From RUG11198 sp036342255 (lineage in GTDB: Bacteria > Bacillota_I > Bacilli_A > RF39 > UBA660): a stretch of DNA of 64,000 nucleotides. Of this stretch, positions 28,476 to 37,296 are shown piece by piece (position 1 is the stretch's first letter; the number at the start of each line of letters is the position of its first letter). The notes beneath the pieces were generated by a model, which saw only the letters and a program-made list of their open reading frames with translations, made no database searches and was not told the origin of the DNA. The DNA is taken from positions 1 to 64,000 of the forward strand of contig JAZAUS010000007.1 of NCBI GenBank assembly GCA_036342255.1, written 5' to 3'. A program made the position numbers and the translations under genes.

Positions 28476-28650
28476 ATGTTTTACTGTTGTTTTGGGGATT
28501 ATTATTTGGCTTTATAGTTGATTGAAATAAGTAATCTAGTTTATCTGACTCTATTTGTTTTTTTATAAACCTTAATACATTGGGGTTTGTTTCTTTTTTG
28601 AAAAGGTATTCTAATTCTTCAATATGACTTTCTTTTATTTTATTATTCAT
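28462..28650 (-). CDS. hypothetical small basic protein
   Basis: 62 residues with AAGGAAA 7-8 bp upstream of ATG 28650. The first 40 residues form a charged helical pair (HIEELEYLFKKETNPNVLRF) and the tail is Asn/Lys-rich. It lies directly downstream of pyrG (17-bp gap) and upstream of a terminator, which supports it being real. No family recognised. Confidence 0.55.
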   Translation of the reverse strand: MNNKIKESHIEELEYLFKKETNPNVLRFIKKQIESDKLDYLFQSTIKPNNNPQNNSKTSKKR

Positions 28651-28667
28651 AATAATTTCCTTTCTTT

Positions 28668-30272
28668 TTATTTTTTATAATTTAAGGATGATTTTATAAA
28701 ATAATCAAATAGGGGATGAGGTTTGGTTGGACGAGATTTAAATTCTGGATGAAATTGACATGCTATAAAGCAATTATTAGTAGGTAATTCTATAATTTCT
28801 ACTAAATTAGCTTGATCATTAATACCAGAGAATACAAGTCCGTTTTTTTCTAATAGTTCCCTATATTTATTATTAAATTCATATCTATGTCTATGCCTTT
28901 CAAATATTTTGTCTTGTTCATATAATTTATGAGCTAATGTGTTTTTCTTGAGAGTACATTCATAATTACCTAATCGTAATGTTCCTCCCATATTTACGAT
29001 AGATTTTTGATCTTGCATTAAATCTATTATAGGATCTTTGCTTAGTTCATCAAATTCTGTTGATGAGGCATTAGATAGTCCACATACATTTCTAGCAAAT
29101 TCTATTACTGCTAATTGCATTCCTAAGCATAATCCTAAATATGGAATATTATTTATTCTAGCATAATTAATAGCTTTTATCTTTCCTTCAATTCCTCTAT
29201 TACCAAATCCACCTGGTACTATTATACCTTTAGAATCTTTAAATATTTTATCTAAATTAGAGATATTTTCTAATTGTTCTGAATCTACCCAATTAATCTT
29301 AATTTTGGTATTATATTTGTAACCGGCATGTTTAAGAGATTCTATTACAGATATGTATGCATCATGTAGTCCTATATATTTGCCAACTAATGATATTTCT
29401 ATTTCATTAGATAAATTATCTGTTATTTCTATTAATTTATTCCAATCTTTTAAATTACTTCTTTTTAATGGTAAGTCAAACTGTTTTAATACTATTTGAT
29501 CCATTTTTTGATTATAATAATTTATTGGGATTTGATAAATATTTGTTACATCTAAACTTTCTATTACATTATTTGGTGAAATACTACAATATAGTGATAT
29601 TTTTTTCTTTAAATTTGTATCTAGTGGTGTAGCACTTCTTGTAACGATAATATCTGGTTGTATTCCCATACCTCTCAATTCTATTACACTGTGTTGAGTT
29701 GGTTTTGTTTTTAATTCATTAGAACCATATATATATGGTACGAGAGTAGCATGTATAAATAAAGTGTTTTCTTTGCCTAATTCGTTTCTTATTTGTCTTA
29801 ATGATTCAATAAAAGATACTGATTCTATATCTCCAATAGTACCTCCTATTTCTGTAATAACAATATCAGCTTTACTTGTAGTTGCTGCTTCATATACTTT
29901 ATTTTTTATTTCATTTGTTATATGAGGTACTATTTGAACAGTAGCACCTAAATAATCTCCTCTTCTTTCTTTATCTATAACAGTCTTATATATTTTTCCT
30001 GTAGTAATATTGGATGTGTAATTTAATTCTTCATCAATAAATCTTTCATAATGTCCTAAATCTAGATCTGTTTCTGCTCCATCTGCTGTTACATATACTT
30101 CACCATGTTGATATGGAGACATAGTACCTGGATCAACATTTATATATGGATCAAATTTTTGCATAAATATTTTGTATCCTCTGGCTTTTAATAATAAAGC
30201 TAGTGATGATGCTGTTATTCCTTTTCCAAGTCCAGATACAACTCCACCAGTTACAAAAACATATTTTGTCAT
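28668..30272 (-). CDS. pyrG: CTP synthase
   Basis: 534 residues from ATG 30272, with AGAGGTG as ribosome site (a GTG further upstream lies within it). The N-terminal synthetase domain starts KYVFVTGGVVSGLGKG with the ATP loop. The C-terminal glutaminase domain has the nucleophile in GLCLGMQLA near residue 380 and the His/Glu pair in CQFHPEF. Makes CTP from UTP, ATP and glutamine; normal length. Confidence 0.97.
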   Translation of the reverse strand: MTKYVFVTGGVVSGLGKGITASSLALLLKARGYKIFMQKFDPYINVDPGTMSPYQHGEVYVTADGAETDLDLGHYERFIDEELNYTSNITTGKIYKTVIDKERRGDYLGATVQIVPHITNEIKNKVYEAATTSKADIVITEIGGTIGDIESVSFIESLRQIRNELGKENTLFIHATLVPYIYGSNELKTKPTQHSVIELRGMGIQPDIIVTRSATPLDTNLKKKISLYCSISPNNVIESLDVTNIYQIPINYYNQKMDQIVLKQFDLPLKRSNLKDWNKLIEITDNLSNEIEISLVGKYIGLHDAYISVIESLKHAGYKYNTKIKINWVDSEQLENISNLDKIFKDSKGIIVPGGFGNRGIEGKIKAINYARINNIPYLGLCLGMQLAVIEFARNVCGLSNASSTEFDELSKDPIIDLMQDQKSIVNMGGTLRLGNYECTLKKNTLAHKLYEQDKIFERHRHRYEFNNKYRELLEKNGLVFSGINDQANLVEIIELPTNNCFIACQFHPEFKSRPTKPHPLFDYFIKSSLNYKK

Positions 30273-30441
30273 AATTAACACCTCTTACTTTCTCTTCATA
30301 TGAGAACTTACTAGGCTCTATTTAATGATACCATAAAATTAATTAAATGTCTTTAATATTATCTAATAGTATTATATTTTTATTTATTATTGAATAGTTT
30401 GTTTATTTAATATATAATAGAAGTCCGAATGGGGTGATTAT

Positions 30442-30981
30442 ATGGATGATAGTAGGTTTAGTAAAACTCCTTTTTCTCCTTTTATAAATAATACTAGTTC
30501 TATCTTTCCTGGTAATAAGGGGATATTACTGTTTTATAGTGACGGGAATATTAAGGAATTATATGGTAGAGAACATGTGATGATGATGCAAGAGATTGGT
30601 TATTGGTATATAGATAATTGGCAAGACTTTTTACTTAATTATTCATATAATGGTGTAATAGTTATGATGATAGAGTATGATACTTTATTAGTTTATTTGC
30701 CTAAAAATATGACTTTAAAACAAAGAAATTCTTTTATTAATTATGTAGATGATAATGTTATAGAAAATAATAAAAGATATCTTAGTTTTTATGTTATGTA
30801 TTGCTTAGAAGAAAATAACAATAGTAATAATCTATCTATTATTGATAGAGATAATAAAGGGATGATTAGAACAACTAAGGGTGTAGATATAACTGGGGAT
30901 AAACCTTTAAATTGGGATGATTTATATAATTTTATAAGATTAAATAATTTAAATAAATGTAAAATATTAGAGAATAATTAA
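30442..30981 (+). CDS. hypothetical protein, 179 residues
   Basis: Starts ATG 30442 after GGGGTGA. The protein is acidic, cytoplasmic and aromatic-rich (GYWYIDNWQDFLLNY) with a run of Asn/Ser near residue 135. No domain recognised. Convergent with the Spx/ArsC-like gene and separated from it by a hairpin terminator. Confidence 0.7.
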   Translation: MDDSRFSKTPFSPFINNTSSIFPGNKGILLFYSDGNIKELYGREHVMMMQEIGYWYIDNWQDFLLNYSYNGVIVMMIEYDTLLVYLPKNMTLKQRNSFINYVDDNVIENNKRYLSFYVMYCLEENNNSNNLSIIDRDNKGMIRTTKGVDITGDKPLNWDDLYNFIRLNNLNKCKILENN

Positions 30982-31005
30982 TGTTTAATTATTCTTTTAT
31001 TTTTT
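30971..31005. terminator. bidirectional terminator
   Basis: GAATAATTAA / TTAATTATTC stem with a 3-base loop, between convergent genes, with T-rich flanks. Confidence 0.8.
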
Positions 31006-31342
31006 GATATTCTTTTTCTTTATATCCTATTAATATACTATTATCTAATATTAGTAGTGGCCTTTTTATTAGCATTCCATCCTTAGATAATAGATCAATT
31101 TTTTCTTCTTCAGTCATTTTTGAAAGTTTATCTTTTAAATTTAATTCTCTATATTTCATTCCACTAGTATTAAAAAATTTATTTATATTTTTATGTTCTG
31201 TTAATGATAAGTATTTTTTTAATTCTTCTTTAGTAGGAATATCTTTAGTAATATCTCTTGTTAAAAAATCTATGTTATGATTTATTAAGTATTTTTTAGC
31301 TTTTTTACAAGTAGAACATTTTGGATATTCTATAAATAACAT
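30989..31342 (-). CDS. Spx/ArsC-family thioredoxin-fold protein
   Basis: 117 residues. CSTC at residues 9-12 (YPKCSTCKKAKKYL) and the late KRPLLI motif define the ArsC/Spx family. The family holds arsenate reductases, the RNA-polymerase-binding regulator Spx and uncharacterised YffB-like reductases. The arginine in the Spx region that contacts the polymerase alpha subunit cannot be judged here, so Spx versus reductase stays open. Lone gene. Confidence 0.88.
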   Translation of the reverse strand: MLFIEYPKCSTCKKAKKYLINHNIDFLTRDITKDIPTKEELKKYLSLTEHKNINKFFNTSGMKYRELNLKDKLSKMTEEEKIDLLSKDGMLIKRPLLILDNSILIGYKEKEYQKIKE

Positions 31343-31450
31343 ACTATCAGCTCCTTTTAGGGCTTATTATAGCATAATTTAATATATAATACTATTAATA
31401 TAATTAATTATGTGATAAAATAGAGCAAATATATGTTTTTGGAGGTTTAT

Positions 31451-31690
31451 ATGAGTTTAAATGATAGTTTTTGGGAAGGACATTTAGATAAGTTGAAAGA
31501 TACTATTACAGAGGTCGTTAATAATAATATGATAGGACCTGAATTACAAATTGAATTACTTGATTTATATAATGAACTTGATAATAAAAAGATTCCTTTA
31601 GAAGTTAGAAAACAGAGAGCTGTATTAGTAGAGCATTATTTAGGAATGTGTAAAAATATAATAAATAATGGTAGTAGGAGAAAGAAGTAA
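31451..31690 (+). CDS. hypothetical small protein upstream of engB
   Basis: 79 residues from ATG 31451, which follows GGAGG; an upstream ATG at 31433 lacks a ribosome site. Helical and acidic at the start (SLNDSFWEGHLDKLKDTI), basic tail. No domain recognised. A terminator lies right behind it, before engB. Confidence 0.7.
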   Translation: MSLNDSFWEGHLDKLKDTITEVVNNNMIGPELQIELLDLYNELDNKKIPLEVRKQRAVLVEHYLGMCKNIINNGSRRKK

Positions 31691-31712
31691 TTTGATTACT
31701 TTTCTTTTTTTT
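31681..31712 (+). terminator. intrinsic terminator of the 79-residue gene
   Basis: AAGTAAT / ATTACTT stem with a 3-base loop and T run, overlapping the stop codon. Confidence 0.8.
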
Positions 31713-31744
31713 GATATAATTAAGTCGTCGAAGGAGAGAATATT

Positions 31745-32329
31745 ATGAAAATAAGTAATGTTAAATTTGTTACTTCTGCTGTTAGAAGAAGTCAATATCC
31801 TGAAGATGGTAAACCAGAGTTTTTATTAGTAGGTAGGAGTAATGTTGGTAAAAGTAGTTTTATTAATACTCTTATGAATAGAAAAAATATGGCTAGGATT
31901 AGTGCTATTCCCGGTAAAACACAGACACTTAATTTTTATTTAATTAATGACAGCTTTTATTTTGTGGATGTTCCTGGATATGGTTTTGCAAGAGTTAGTA
32001 AGAAATTAAAAAATAAATTTGGTATGATTATTGAAGATTATTTAAAAATGAGAGAGAATTTGAAGATGGTTTTTATGTTAGTGGATTTTAGACATAAACC
32101 TACAGAAGATGATAAATTGATGTATGATTATTTAAAATACTATAATATACCTGTAACTGTTATTGCTACTAAGTGTGATAAAGTTTCAAAAAATAATTAT
32201 GAGAAGAATAAGAGAGTTATTAGTGATGGTTTAAAAATAGTAGAAGGTGATAAATTAGAAATATTTTCTGCTACGAAAAAAATTGGAAAGAAAGAAGTAT
32301 ATGATTTAATTGATGAGATTATAAAATAA
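31745..32329 (+). CDS. ysxC: ribosome biogenesis GTPase YsxC/EngB
   Basis: 194 residues, single GTPase domain. G1 GRSNVGKS, G2 region PGKTQTLNFY, G3 DVPGYGFA and G4 TKCDK are all present. Acts in assembly of the large ribosomal subunit. AAGGAGAG precedes the start; der follows 18 bp later on the same strand, so the two GTPases form a small operon. Confidence 0.96.
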   Translation: MKISNVKFVTSAVRRSQYPEDGKPEFLLVGRSNVGKSSFINTLMNRKNMARISAIPGKTQTLNFYLINDSFYFVDVPGYGFARVSKKLKNKFGMIIEDYLKMRENLKMVFMLVDFRHKPTEDDKLMYDYLKYYNIPVTVIATKCDKVSKNNYEKNKRVISDGLKIVEGDKLEIFSATKKIGKKEVYDLIDEIIK

Positions 32330-32347
32330 TATAGAGTAGGTGATAAG

Positions 32348-33664
32348 ATGAAGATGTCAACTGTTTGTTTGGTTGGTAGACCTAATGTTGGTAAAAGTAC
32401 TATTTTTAATAGATTAGTTGGTAAGAAGATATCTATTATAGAAGATACTCCTGGTGTTACAAGGGATAGAATATATGGAGATGTTAGTTATAAAAATTAT
32501 AAATTTCATCTTATTGATACTGGTGGTATAGATGTAAGTAAAGAAGTATTTAATAATGAAATAAAAATTCAAGTTGAAATTGCTATTGATGAGGCTGATG
32601 TTATAGTATTTGTCGTTGATGGTAAAGAAGAATTGAATCATAATGATTATGTTATAAGGGATATGTTAAAGAAAGCTGGAAAAGATGTTATTGTTGCTGT
32701 TAATAAGATAGATAATAATAGTAGGCAAGATAATATTTATGCTTTTTATGAATTAGGATTTGATAAAATAATTGCTGTAAGTGGTGAACATAATATTGGT
32801 ATAGATGAACTATTGGATGAGATTACTAGCAATTTTAAAGAAACTAATGATATAGAATATGATAATAATAAGATAAAGTTTTCTATAATTGGTAGACCTA
32901 ATGTTGGTAAGAGTAGTTTAGTTAATGCTCTTTTAAATGAAGATAAAGTTATTGTTAGTGATATTGCTGGTACTACAAGGGATGCTGTTGATACAGAATT
33001 TAGATATGATGGAGAAGATTATGTTGCTATTGATACAGCTGGAATGAGAAAAAAAGGTAAAATATATGAAAATATAGAAAAATATAGTGTAATTAGAAGT
33101 ATGAAGGCAATAGAGAGAAGTGATGTTTGTCTGGTTGTAATTAATGCTGAGGAAGGTATAATTGAACATGATAAACATATTGCTAGTTATGCATTAGAGG
33201 CTGGAAAGCCAGTAGTATTAGTTGTAAATAAATGGGATACTGTTAACGATAAGAATGATATAAAGTCTTTTACAACTTTGATGCGCAATGAATTTCAATT
33301 TCTATCATATGTTCCTATAGTATTTTTATCGGCTAAAACAAAAAAAAGAATTCATACTTTGATGCCTGAAGTAAAGAAGGTATATACTAACTCATTAAAA
33401 GAGATTAAAACTAGTGTTTTAAATGATGTTATTAGGGATGCTGTTATGTTAAATCAGCCACCTTCATATAAAGGTAAAAGATTAAAAATATATTTTGTAA
33501 ATCAAAGTGGAATAAGACCTCCTAAATTTACTTTTAGTGTTAATAGTAAAAAACTAATTCATTTTTCATATCAAAGGTATTTAGAGAATAAATTAAGAGA
33601 AAACTTTGATTTAGAGGGTACTCCTATTATTATTCAATTTAAAAATAAAAATGAAAATAAATAA
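32348..33664 (+). CDS. der: ribosome-associated GTPase Der (EngA)
   Basis: 438 residues with two tandem G domains: GRPNVGKS near residue 10 and again near 184, each with DTxG (DTGGID and DTAGMR) and NKxD. A KH-like C-terminal domain is present. Large-subunit assembly factor. ATG 32348 follows AGTAGGTGA; a second in-frame ATG two codons on is also possible. Confidence 0.97.
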   Translation: MKMSTVCLVGRPNVGKSTIFNRLVGKKISIIEDTPGVTRDRIYGDVSYKNYKFHLIDTGGIDVSKEVFNNEIKIQVEIAIDEADVIVFVVDGKEELNHNDYVIRDMLKKAGKDVIVAVNKIDNNSRQDNIYAFYELGFDKIIAVSGEHNIGIDELLDEITSNFKETNDIEYDNNKIKFSIIGRPNVGKSSLVNALLNEDKVIVSDIAGTTRDAVDTEFRYDGEDYVAIDTAGMRKKGKIYENIEKYSVIRSMKAIERSDVCLVVINAEEGIIEHDKHIASYALEAGKPVVLVVNKWDTVNDKNDIKSFTTLMRNEFQFLSYVPIVFLSAKTKKRIHTLMPEVKKVYTNSLKEIKTSVLNDVIRDAVMLNQPPSYKGKRLKIYFVNQSGIRPPKFTFSVNSKKLIHFSYQRYLENKLRENFDLEGTPIIIQFKNKNENK

Positions 33665-33690
33665 TATAATTAGTTGGTAATTTTTAAGTT

Positions 33691-33757
33691 GTCCACATAA
33701 TTGTTGAAAAGTATTTCTATCAAAAAAAGAAATCAACAGTTATGTGGATATTTTTTT
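33691..33757 (+). terminator. intrinsic terminator of engB-der
   Basis: GTCCACATAATTGTTGA pairs with TCAACAGTTATGTGGAT over 17 positions (G-U pairs included), followed by seven T residues. Confidence 0.8.
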
Positions 33758-33801
33758 AGAAACATACTATAATAGTGGTATAATATAGTTGAGGTGAAGT
33801 T

Positions 33802-34962
33802 ATGAAATTAGTTAAAATTCAATTTCCTAAAGATTCAATAAATAATAATTATGATGGGAAAATACATACTGTAAAACCAGTTGAACTAGAATCTTTTAAA
33901 ATTAGAAATGATAAATATTATATATTAAGGTATGAAGAAGATGATAACTTTGGTATTACTGTACTTGGTAAAGATAAAGATAATAATTTTTTTAAAATTC
34001 CATTAGATAATTACGAAGTATTATTTGATTATTTAGAAGTTATTAAAACTAAAAAGGAGTCATTAACTTTATTGAATAATCAAAATATTATAGATACTAT
34101 TGATATTCAAAATGCAGAACAATTTTTGAGTGAAAAAAACAAGCTACCTCAAAAGAACGATACTGATTCTTCTAATCCTCCTAATCCTCCTGATCCTCCA
34201 AGGAGAGCTAATGATTCTTCTAATCCTCCTGATCCTCCAAAGAGAGCTAATGATTCTTCTAATCCTCCTGATCCTCCAAAGAGAGCTAATGATTCTTCTA
34301 ATCCTCCTGATCCTCCATTTTGGAAAATAGAATCATCTGAACCTAATAATGCAAAAACTGCTCTTGGTCTTGCTCCACCGTCACAACCACCTAAATCTAA
34401 ATCTAAAGATGAATTAAAGAAAGTAAAAATATATGTAGGATTTTATAACAATAGTTATGCTGCTTTTCTTGCAATTAATAGAAGCAAAATAGATGTAAAT
34501 AATTCTATATTTAGGTTTGGTAGATACCCATATAATGAAAAATTGGAAGGTGAGATTAGAAAATTAATACTAAAAAATAAAGCTGGAAAAAAAGAAGATA
34601 CTATATATATTGATTATGGTAAAAATGGTGATAGTCTACATTTAATTGATAGTGATTTATATAATCTTTCTAATTATATTTGTGAGGATGAATTCTTTCA
34701 TGTAGATGGAAAATACTGTTATAATATCGTTCTTGGGGAATTTATAAATTATGAAGATTTTAAGAAATTTTTGTCATCTGATAGAATAGAATGTGTAGAA
34801 ACTGAAGATATGAACTTTAGATTTATTCCAAGTTCTCATGATACAATCTTTCTAAATCTTGCTAATAGTGATGTAATTGCTACATTTAAAGATTATTATG
34901 GTTATACTAAAGTTAATAGTTTTGCTGAGAAACTTGGAATAAAAAATAATAAAAGAAGATAA
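33802..34962 (+). CDS. hypothetical protein with Pro-rich 13-residue repeats
   Basis: 386 residues, no signal peptide or membrane helix. An N-terminal domain of about 110 residues, a low-complexity linker of four 13-residue repeats (core SSNPPDPPKRAND), and a C-terminal domain of about 190 residues starting KVKIYVGFYNNSYAAFLAIN. Neither domain is recognised. The proline-rich spacer plus two globular ends recalls the proline spacers of the coiled-coil cluster at 15949-22528. AGGTGA precedes the start. Confidence 0.75.
   Translation: MKLVKIQFPKDSINNNYDGKIHTVKPVELESFKIRNDKYYILRYEEDDNFGITVLGKDKDNNFFKIPLDNYEVLFDYLEVIKTKKESLTLLNNQNIIDTIDIQNAEQFLSEKNKLPQKNDTDSSNPPNPPDPPRRANDSSNPPDPPKRANDSSNPPDPPKRANDSSNPPDPPFWKIESSEPNNAKTALGLAPPSQPPKSKSKDELKKVKIYVGFYNNSYAAFLAINRSKIDVNNSIFRFGRYPYNEKLEGEIRKLILKNKAGKKEDTIYIDYGKNGDSLHLIDSDLYNLSNYICEDEFFHVDGKYCYNIVLGEFINYEDFKKFLSSDRIECVETEDMNFRFIPSSHDTIFLNLANSDVIATFKDYYGYTKVNSFAEKLGIKNNKRR
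34165..34318 (+). repeat. 39-bp tandem coding repeat, 4 copies
   Basis: Units beginning gattcttctaatcctcct start at 34165 (with a 9-bp internal expansion), 34213, 34252 and 34291. The last three are almost identical, a sign of recent expansion. Confidence 0.95.
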
Positions 34963-34979
34963 TAGTTTATCTTCTTTTT
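34951..34979 (+). terminator. intrinsic terminator of the 386-residue gene
   Basis: AAAAGAAGATAA / TTATCTTCTTTT stem with a 4-base loop and T run. Confidence 0.85.
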
Positions 34980-35030
34980 CTATTAATAATTAATTATAAT
35001 ATTATTCTAAGATATAATTATATTAATTAT

Positions 35031-35498
35031 TTGCGCAAACAAAAACTAACCAGCCCTGATAAAACTGATTAGTCCGAGTTTGGAAAAAAATTGAACAGTT
35101 AAGTTAATAATCTATATTATCTATTAGCACTTAGATATTAATACAAGATTAATATAAGGTTAATAAATAATAGAATTATTAATAACTTTTAATAAACATT
35201 ATCAGTGTTTATTACAATCTCTTATCTTTTAAGTTTTCTTTCTTAATGAACAATTGTCTTGCTTAGTGGAGATAAGAATTATTTTAGTAACTTTTCCGTC
35301 CTACTGAAAGAGGTTTGAGATAAAATAATTATAATTGTATAATTATATATAAGAATATATATAATTAAGGTATATATAAAATATATAAATATTTAAGGTA
35401 TATTGCAACTTTAAATAGATATTATATTGTTATATATGTATTGATAAAAATTAATTTATCAATTTTATAAAAATTTTAATACTCTTTCTATCTAAGCA
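35031..35498 (-). ncRNA. structured non-coding RNA, copy 1
   Basis: A minus-strand RNA of about 465 nt inferred from a consensus promoter at 35504-35532, no open frame, and a terminator hairpin at 35040-35080 followed by TTTTTGTTTG. The terminator stem pairs with a G-U on the minus strand but would have an A-C mismatch on the plus strand, which fixes the direction. Internal hairpins include ATATTAAT/ATTAATAT and AATAAACA/TGTTTATT. A long-range helix pairs the 5' end (TTGCTTAG, 35499-35492) with CTAAGCAA (35266-35259). About 265 nt at the 3' side are some 95% identical to copy 2. No known RNA family recognised. Confidence 0.75.
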
Positions 35499-35503
35499 AC
35501 TTT

Positions 35504-35532
35504 ATTATATCAATTATATTAATACATGTCAA
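35504..35532 (-). promoter_or_regulatory. consensus sigma-A promoter of RNA copy 1
   Basis: On the minus strand TTGACA (35527-35532), exactly 17 bp, TATAAT (35504-35509). Both hexamers match the consensus fully. Transcription would start near 35497. Confidence 0.85.
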
Positions 35533-35629
35533 CACTTTTTTTGATTTTTTTTTATTTTTTTGTAAATCTCTTTATTTATAAGGGATTATATAGTAAAAAA
35601 AGTTGTATTCTAACATTTGATCTTTTTTT

Positions 35630-36087
35630 TTTTACAAACAAAAACTAACCAGTCCTGATAAAACTAGTTAGCTCGAGTTTGGAAAAAAATTGAACAGCTA
35701 TGTTAATAATCTATATTATCTATTAGCACATAAATATTAATACAAGATTAATATAAGGTTAATAAATAATACAATTATTAATAACTTTTAATAAACATTA
35801 TCAGTGTTTATTACAATCTCTTATCTTTTAAGTTTTCTTTCTTAATAAACAATTGCCTTGCTTAGTGGAGATAAGAATTACTTTTTTAGTAATTTTTTCT
35901 TCCTTTAGTTTAGATATAGTTTGATGAATTTAAAGAAATAATTAAATCTATTATAAATATTTATATAAAATATATTTCAATTTTAGATAAATGATTTATA
36001 TAGTGTTTGATTATTTAGTAATAAATAAGATTTATTACTATAACATATTAGCTATGTTATTTTAAATTCTTATATCTTTATCTAAGC
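35630..36087 (-). ncRNA. structured non-coding RNA, copy 2
   Basis: Second copy, about 458 nt on the minus strand, offset about 600 bp from copy 1. The 3' 265 nt (35635-35905) match copy 1 with few changes, and the terminator stem (CTAACTAGT / ACTGGTTAG) keeps pairing although bases differ. The 5' part is divergent AT-rich sequence, but GCTTAG at the 5' end and CTAAGC in the conserved part are kept. No open reading frame of note. The pair lies between the 386-residue gene and HU. Confidence 0.75.
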
Positions 36088-36093
36088 ATCTTT

Positions 36094-36122
36094 ATTATAT
36101 CAGTTATAAAAATAAATGTCAA
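36094..36122 (-). promoter_or_regulatory. consensus sigma-A promoter of RNA copy 2
   Basis: On the minus strand TTGACA (36117-36122), 17 bp, TATAAT (36094-36099), the same perfect arrangement as copy 1 with a different spacer sequence. Start expected near 36087. Confidence 0.85.
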
Positions 36123-36223
36123 CACTTTTTTAAAATTTTTTTTATTTTTTTTTATAATTATTTTTTTAACGAAAACTTATAGTTAAAACATTAAATAATT
36201 AATAATAATTTGCATTAAATCTA

Positions 36224-36252
36224 TTGATTTTAGCCACTTTTCGTGGTATCTT
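36224..36252 (+). promoter_or_regulatory. promoter of the HU gene
   Basis: TTGATT (36224-36229), 17 bp, TATCTT (36247-36252) with TGG before the -10. It drives a leader of about 55 nt to the HU start. Confidence 0.55.
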
Positions 36253-36316
36253 TATGGTGTAAGCATAAGAAGTGAAAATGATAATGCTTATTTATAGAAA
36301 TTATGGAGGTATAGAA

Positions 36317-36589
36317 ATGACAAAAGCTGAATTAATAGAATTCATTGCAGAAAATGCTGATTTAACAAAAGCTGATGCTGGAAGAGCTCTAGAAGCTACA
36401 ATAGAAGGAATTATAAAAGGACTTAAGAAGAAAGGTAAAGTTACTTTAGTTGGATTTGGTACTTTCTCTGCTAAGAAGAGAGATGCTCGTACTGGAAGAA
36501 ATCCACAAACTGGTGCTCCTGTTAATATTCCTGCACATGTTGCACCTGCTTTTAAAGCTGGTAATAAGTTAAAAGATGAATTAAATTAA
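36317..36589 (+). CDS. hup: DNA-binding protein HU
   Basis: 90 residues from ATG 36317 behind TGGAGG; a longer frame from 36272 runs through the ribosome site and is rejected. The family pattern is clear: MTKAELIEFIAE start, GFGTFSAKKRDAR arm, GRNPQTGAPVNIPAH DNA-binding beta arm, and basic end. Nucleoid protein that bends DNA without strict sequence preference. Confidence 0.97.
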   Translation: MTKAELIEFIAENADLTKADAGRALEATIEGIIKGLKKKGKVTLVGFGTFSAKKRDARTGRNPQTGAPVNIPAHVAPAFKAGNKLKDELN

Positions 36590-36590
36590 T

Positions 36591-36622
36591 AAAAACTAGT
36601 TTAAAAAAACTAGTTTTTTATT
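36591..36622. terminator. terminator of HU
   Basis: AAAACTAGTTT / AAACTAGTTTT stem with T run, between convergent genes. Confidence 0.9.
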
Positions 36623-37283
36623 TTATTTCTCTATATATTGATGTTATCTTTCCTAAGATCATATCATTTGATACAATATTTACATTTATAGTTGGATATT
36701 TAGGATTTAGTGCTTGTAGTATTATACCTTTTGGATATCTATATAATCTTCTTACTGATAAGATATTATTCTTAACTGCGATGATTATGTCATCGCCGTT
36801 TTTATATTCTTCTTTTTTGGTAAAAAATATTTTATCATTTTTTAAATAGACTGGAGCCATTGAATCATCATTAATTTTTATACATAATTCGCTTTTATTT
36901 GTTATTGGTTCATAATAAGCATTTTTATATGTATTGATTATTTTTTCTGATTCAGGTGTTAAATCTTTATCTTTTCTTAAACTACTTATATATTCTTTAA
37001 CAATCTTTTTTTCTATTTTCTTTTGTTCTTCTGATGTTATTGGTGCATTTTTGAATACTTCACTATCAATATTAAAGATTCTACATATTTCAAATAATAT
37101 ATCATATGGTATGTTTAGTTTTCCTGTTTCATATTTATGTAATGTTTGTCTATTTTTTTGATAATTTAGAGCTTTTGCTAAATCTTCTAGTGAATAATTA
37201 TATTTTATTCTTGCTTCCTTTATTAAATTACTTACAATTGGTTTTAGTTCATCACTTACTAATTCTTGTTTTCTTGTTCTCAT
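36618..37283 (-). CDS. XRE-type repressor with S24/LexA-like C-terminal domain
   Basis: 221 residues from ATG 37283 (GGGAGTGA upstream). N-terminal helix-turn-helix of the XRE class (YSLEDLAKALNYQKNRQTLH, ending with ETGKLNIPYD). C-terminal S24-type domain with the serine in INDDSMAP. The position of the catalytic lysine, usually VKRL, reads VRRL (SVRRLYRYPKG), so self-cleavage may be lost. Probably a regulator of the two membrane-protein genes directly upstream on the same strand, or of itself. Confidence 0.82.
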   Translation of the reverse strand: MRTRKQELVSDELKPIVSNLIKEARIKYNYSLEDLAKALNYQKNRQTLHKYETGKLNIPYDILFEICRIFNIDSEVFKNAPITSEEQKKIEKKIVKEYISSLRKDKDLTPESEKIINTYKNAYYEPITNKSELCIKINDDSMAPVYLKNDKIFFTKKEEYKNGDDIIIAVKNNILSVRRLYRYPKGIILQALNPKYPTINVNIVSNDMILGKITSIYREIK

Positions 37284-37296
37284 AATTATCACTCCC

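Noticed and set aside
33691..33757. DnaA boxes and a second origin after der
   Set aside because: The TATCCACA-like pieces are arms of a 17-bp terminator stem with a T run, and there is no cluster.
35031..36122. CRISPR array or tracrRNA
   Set aside because: There are only two long copies, no short regular repeats with spacers and no cas genes nearby.
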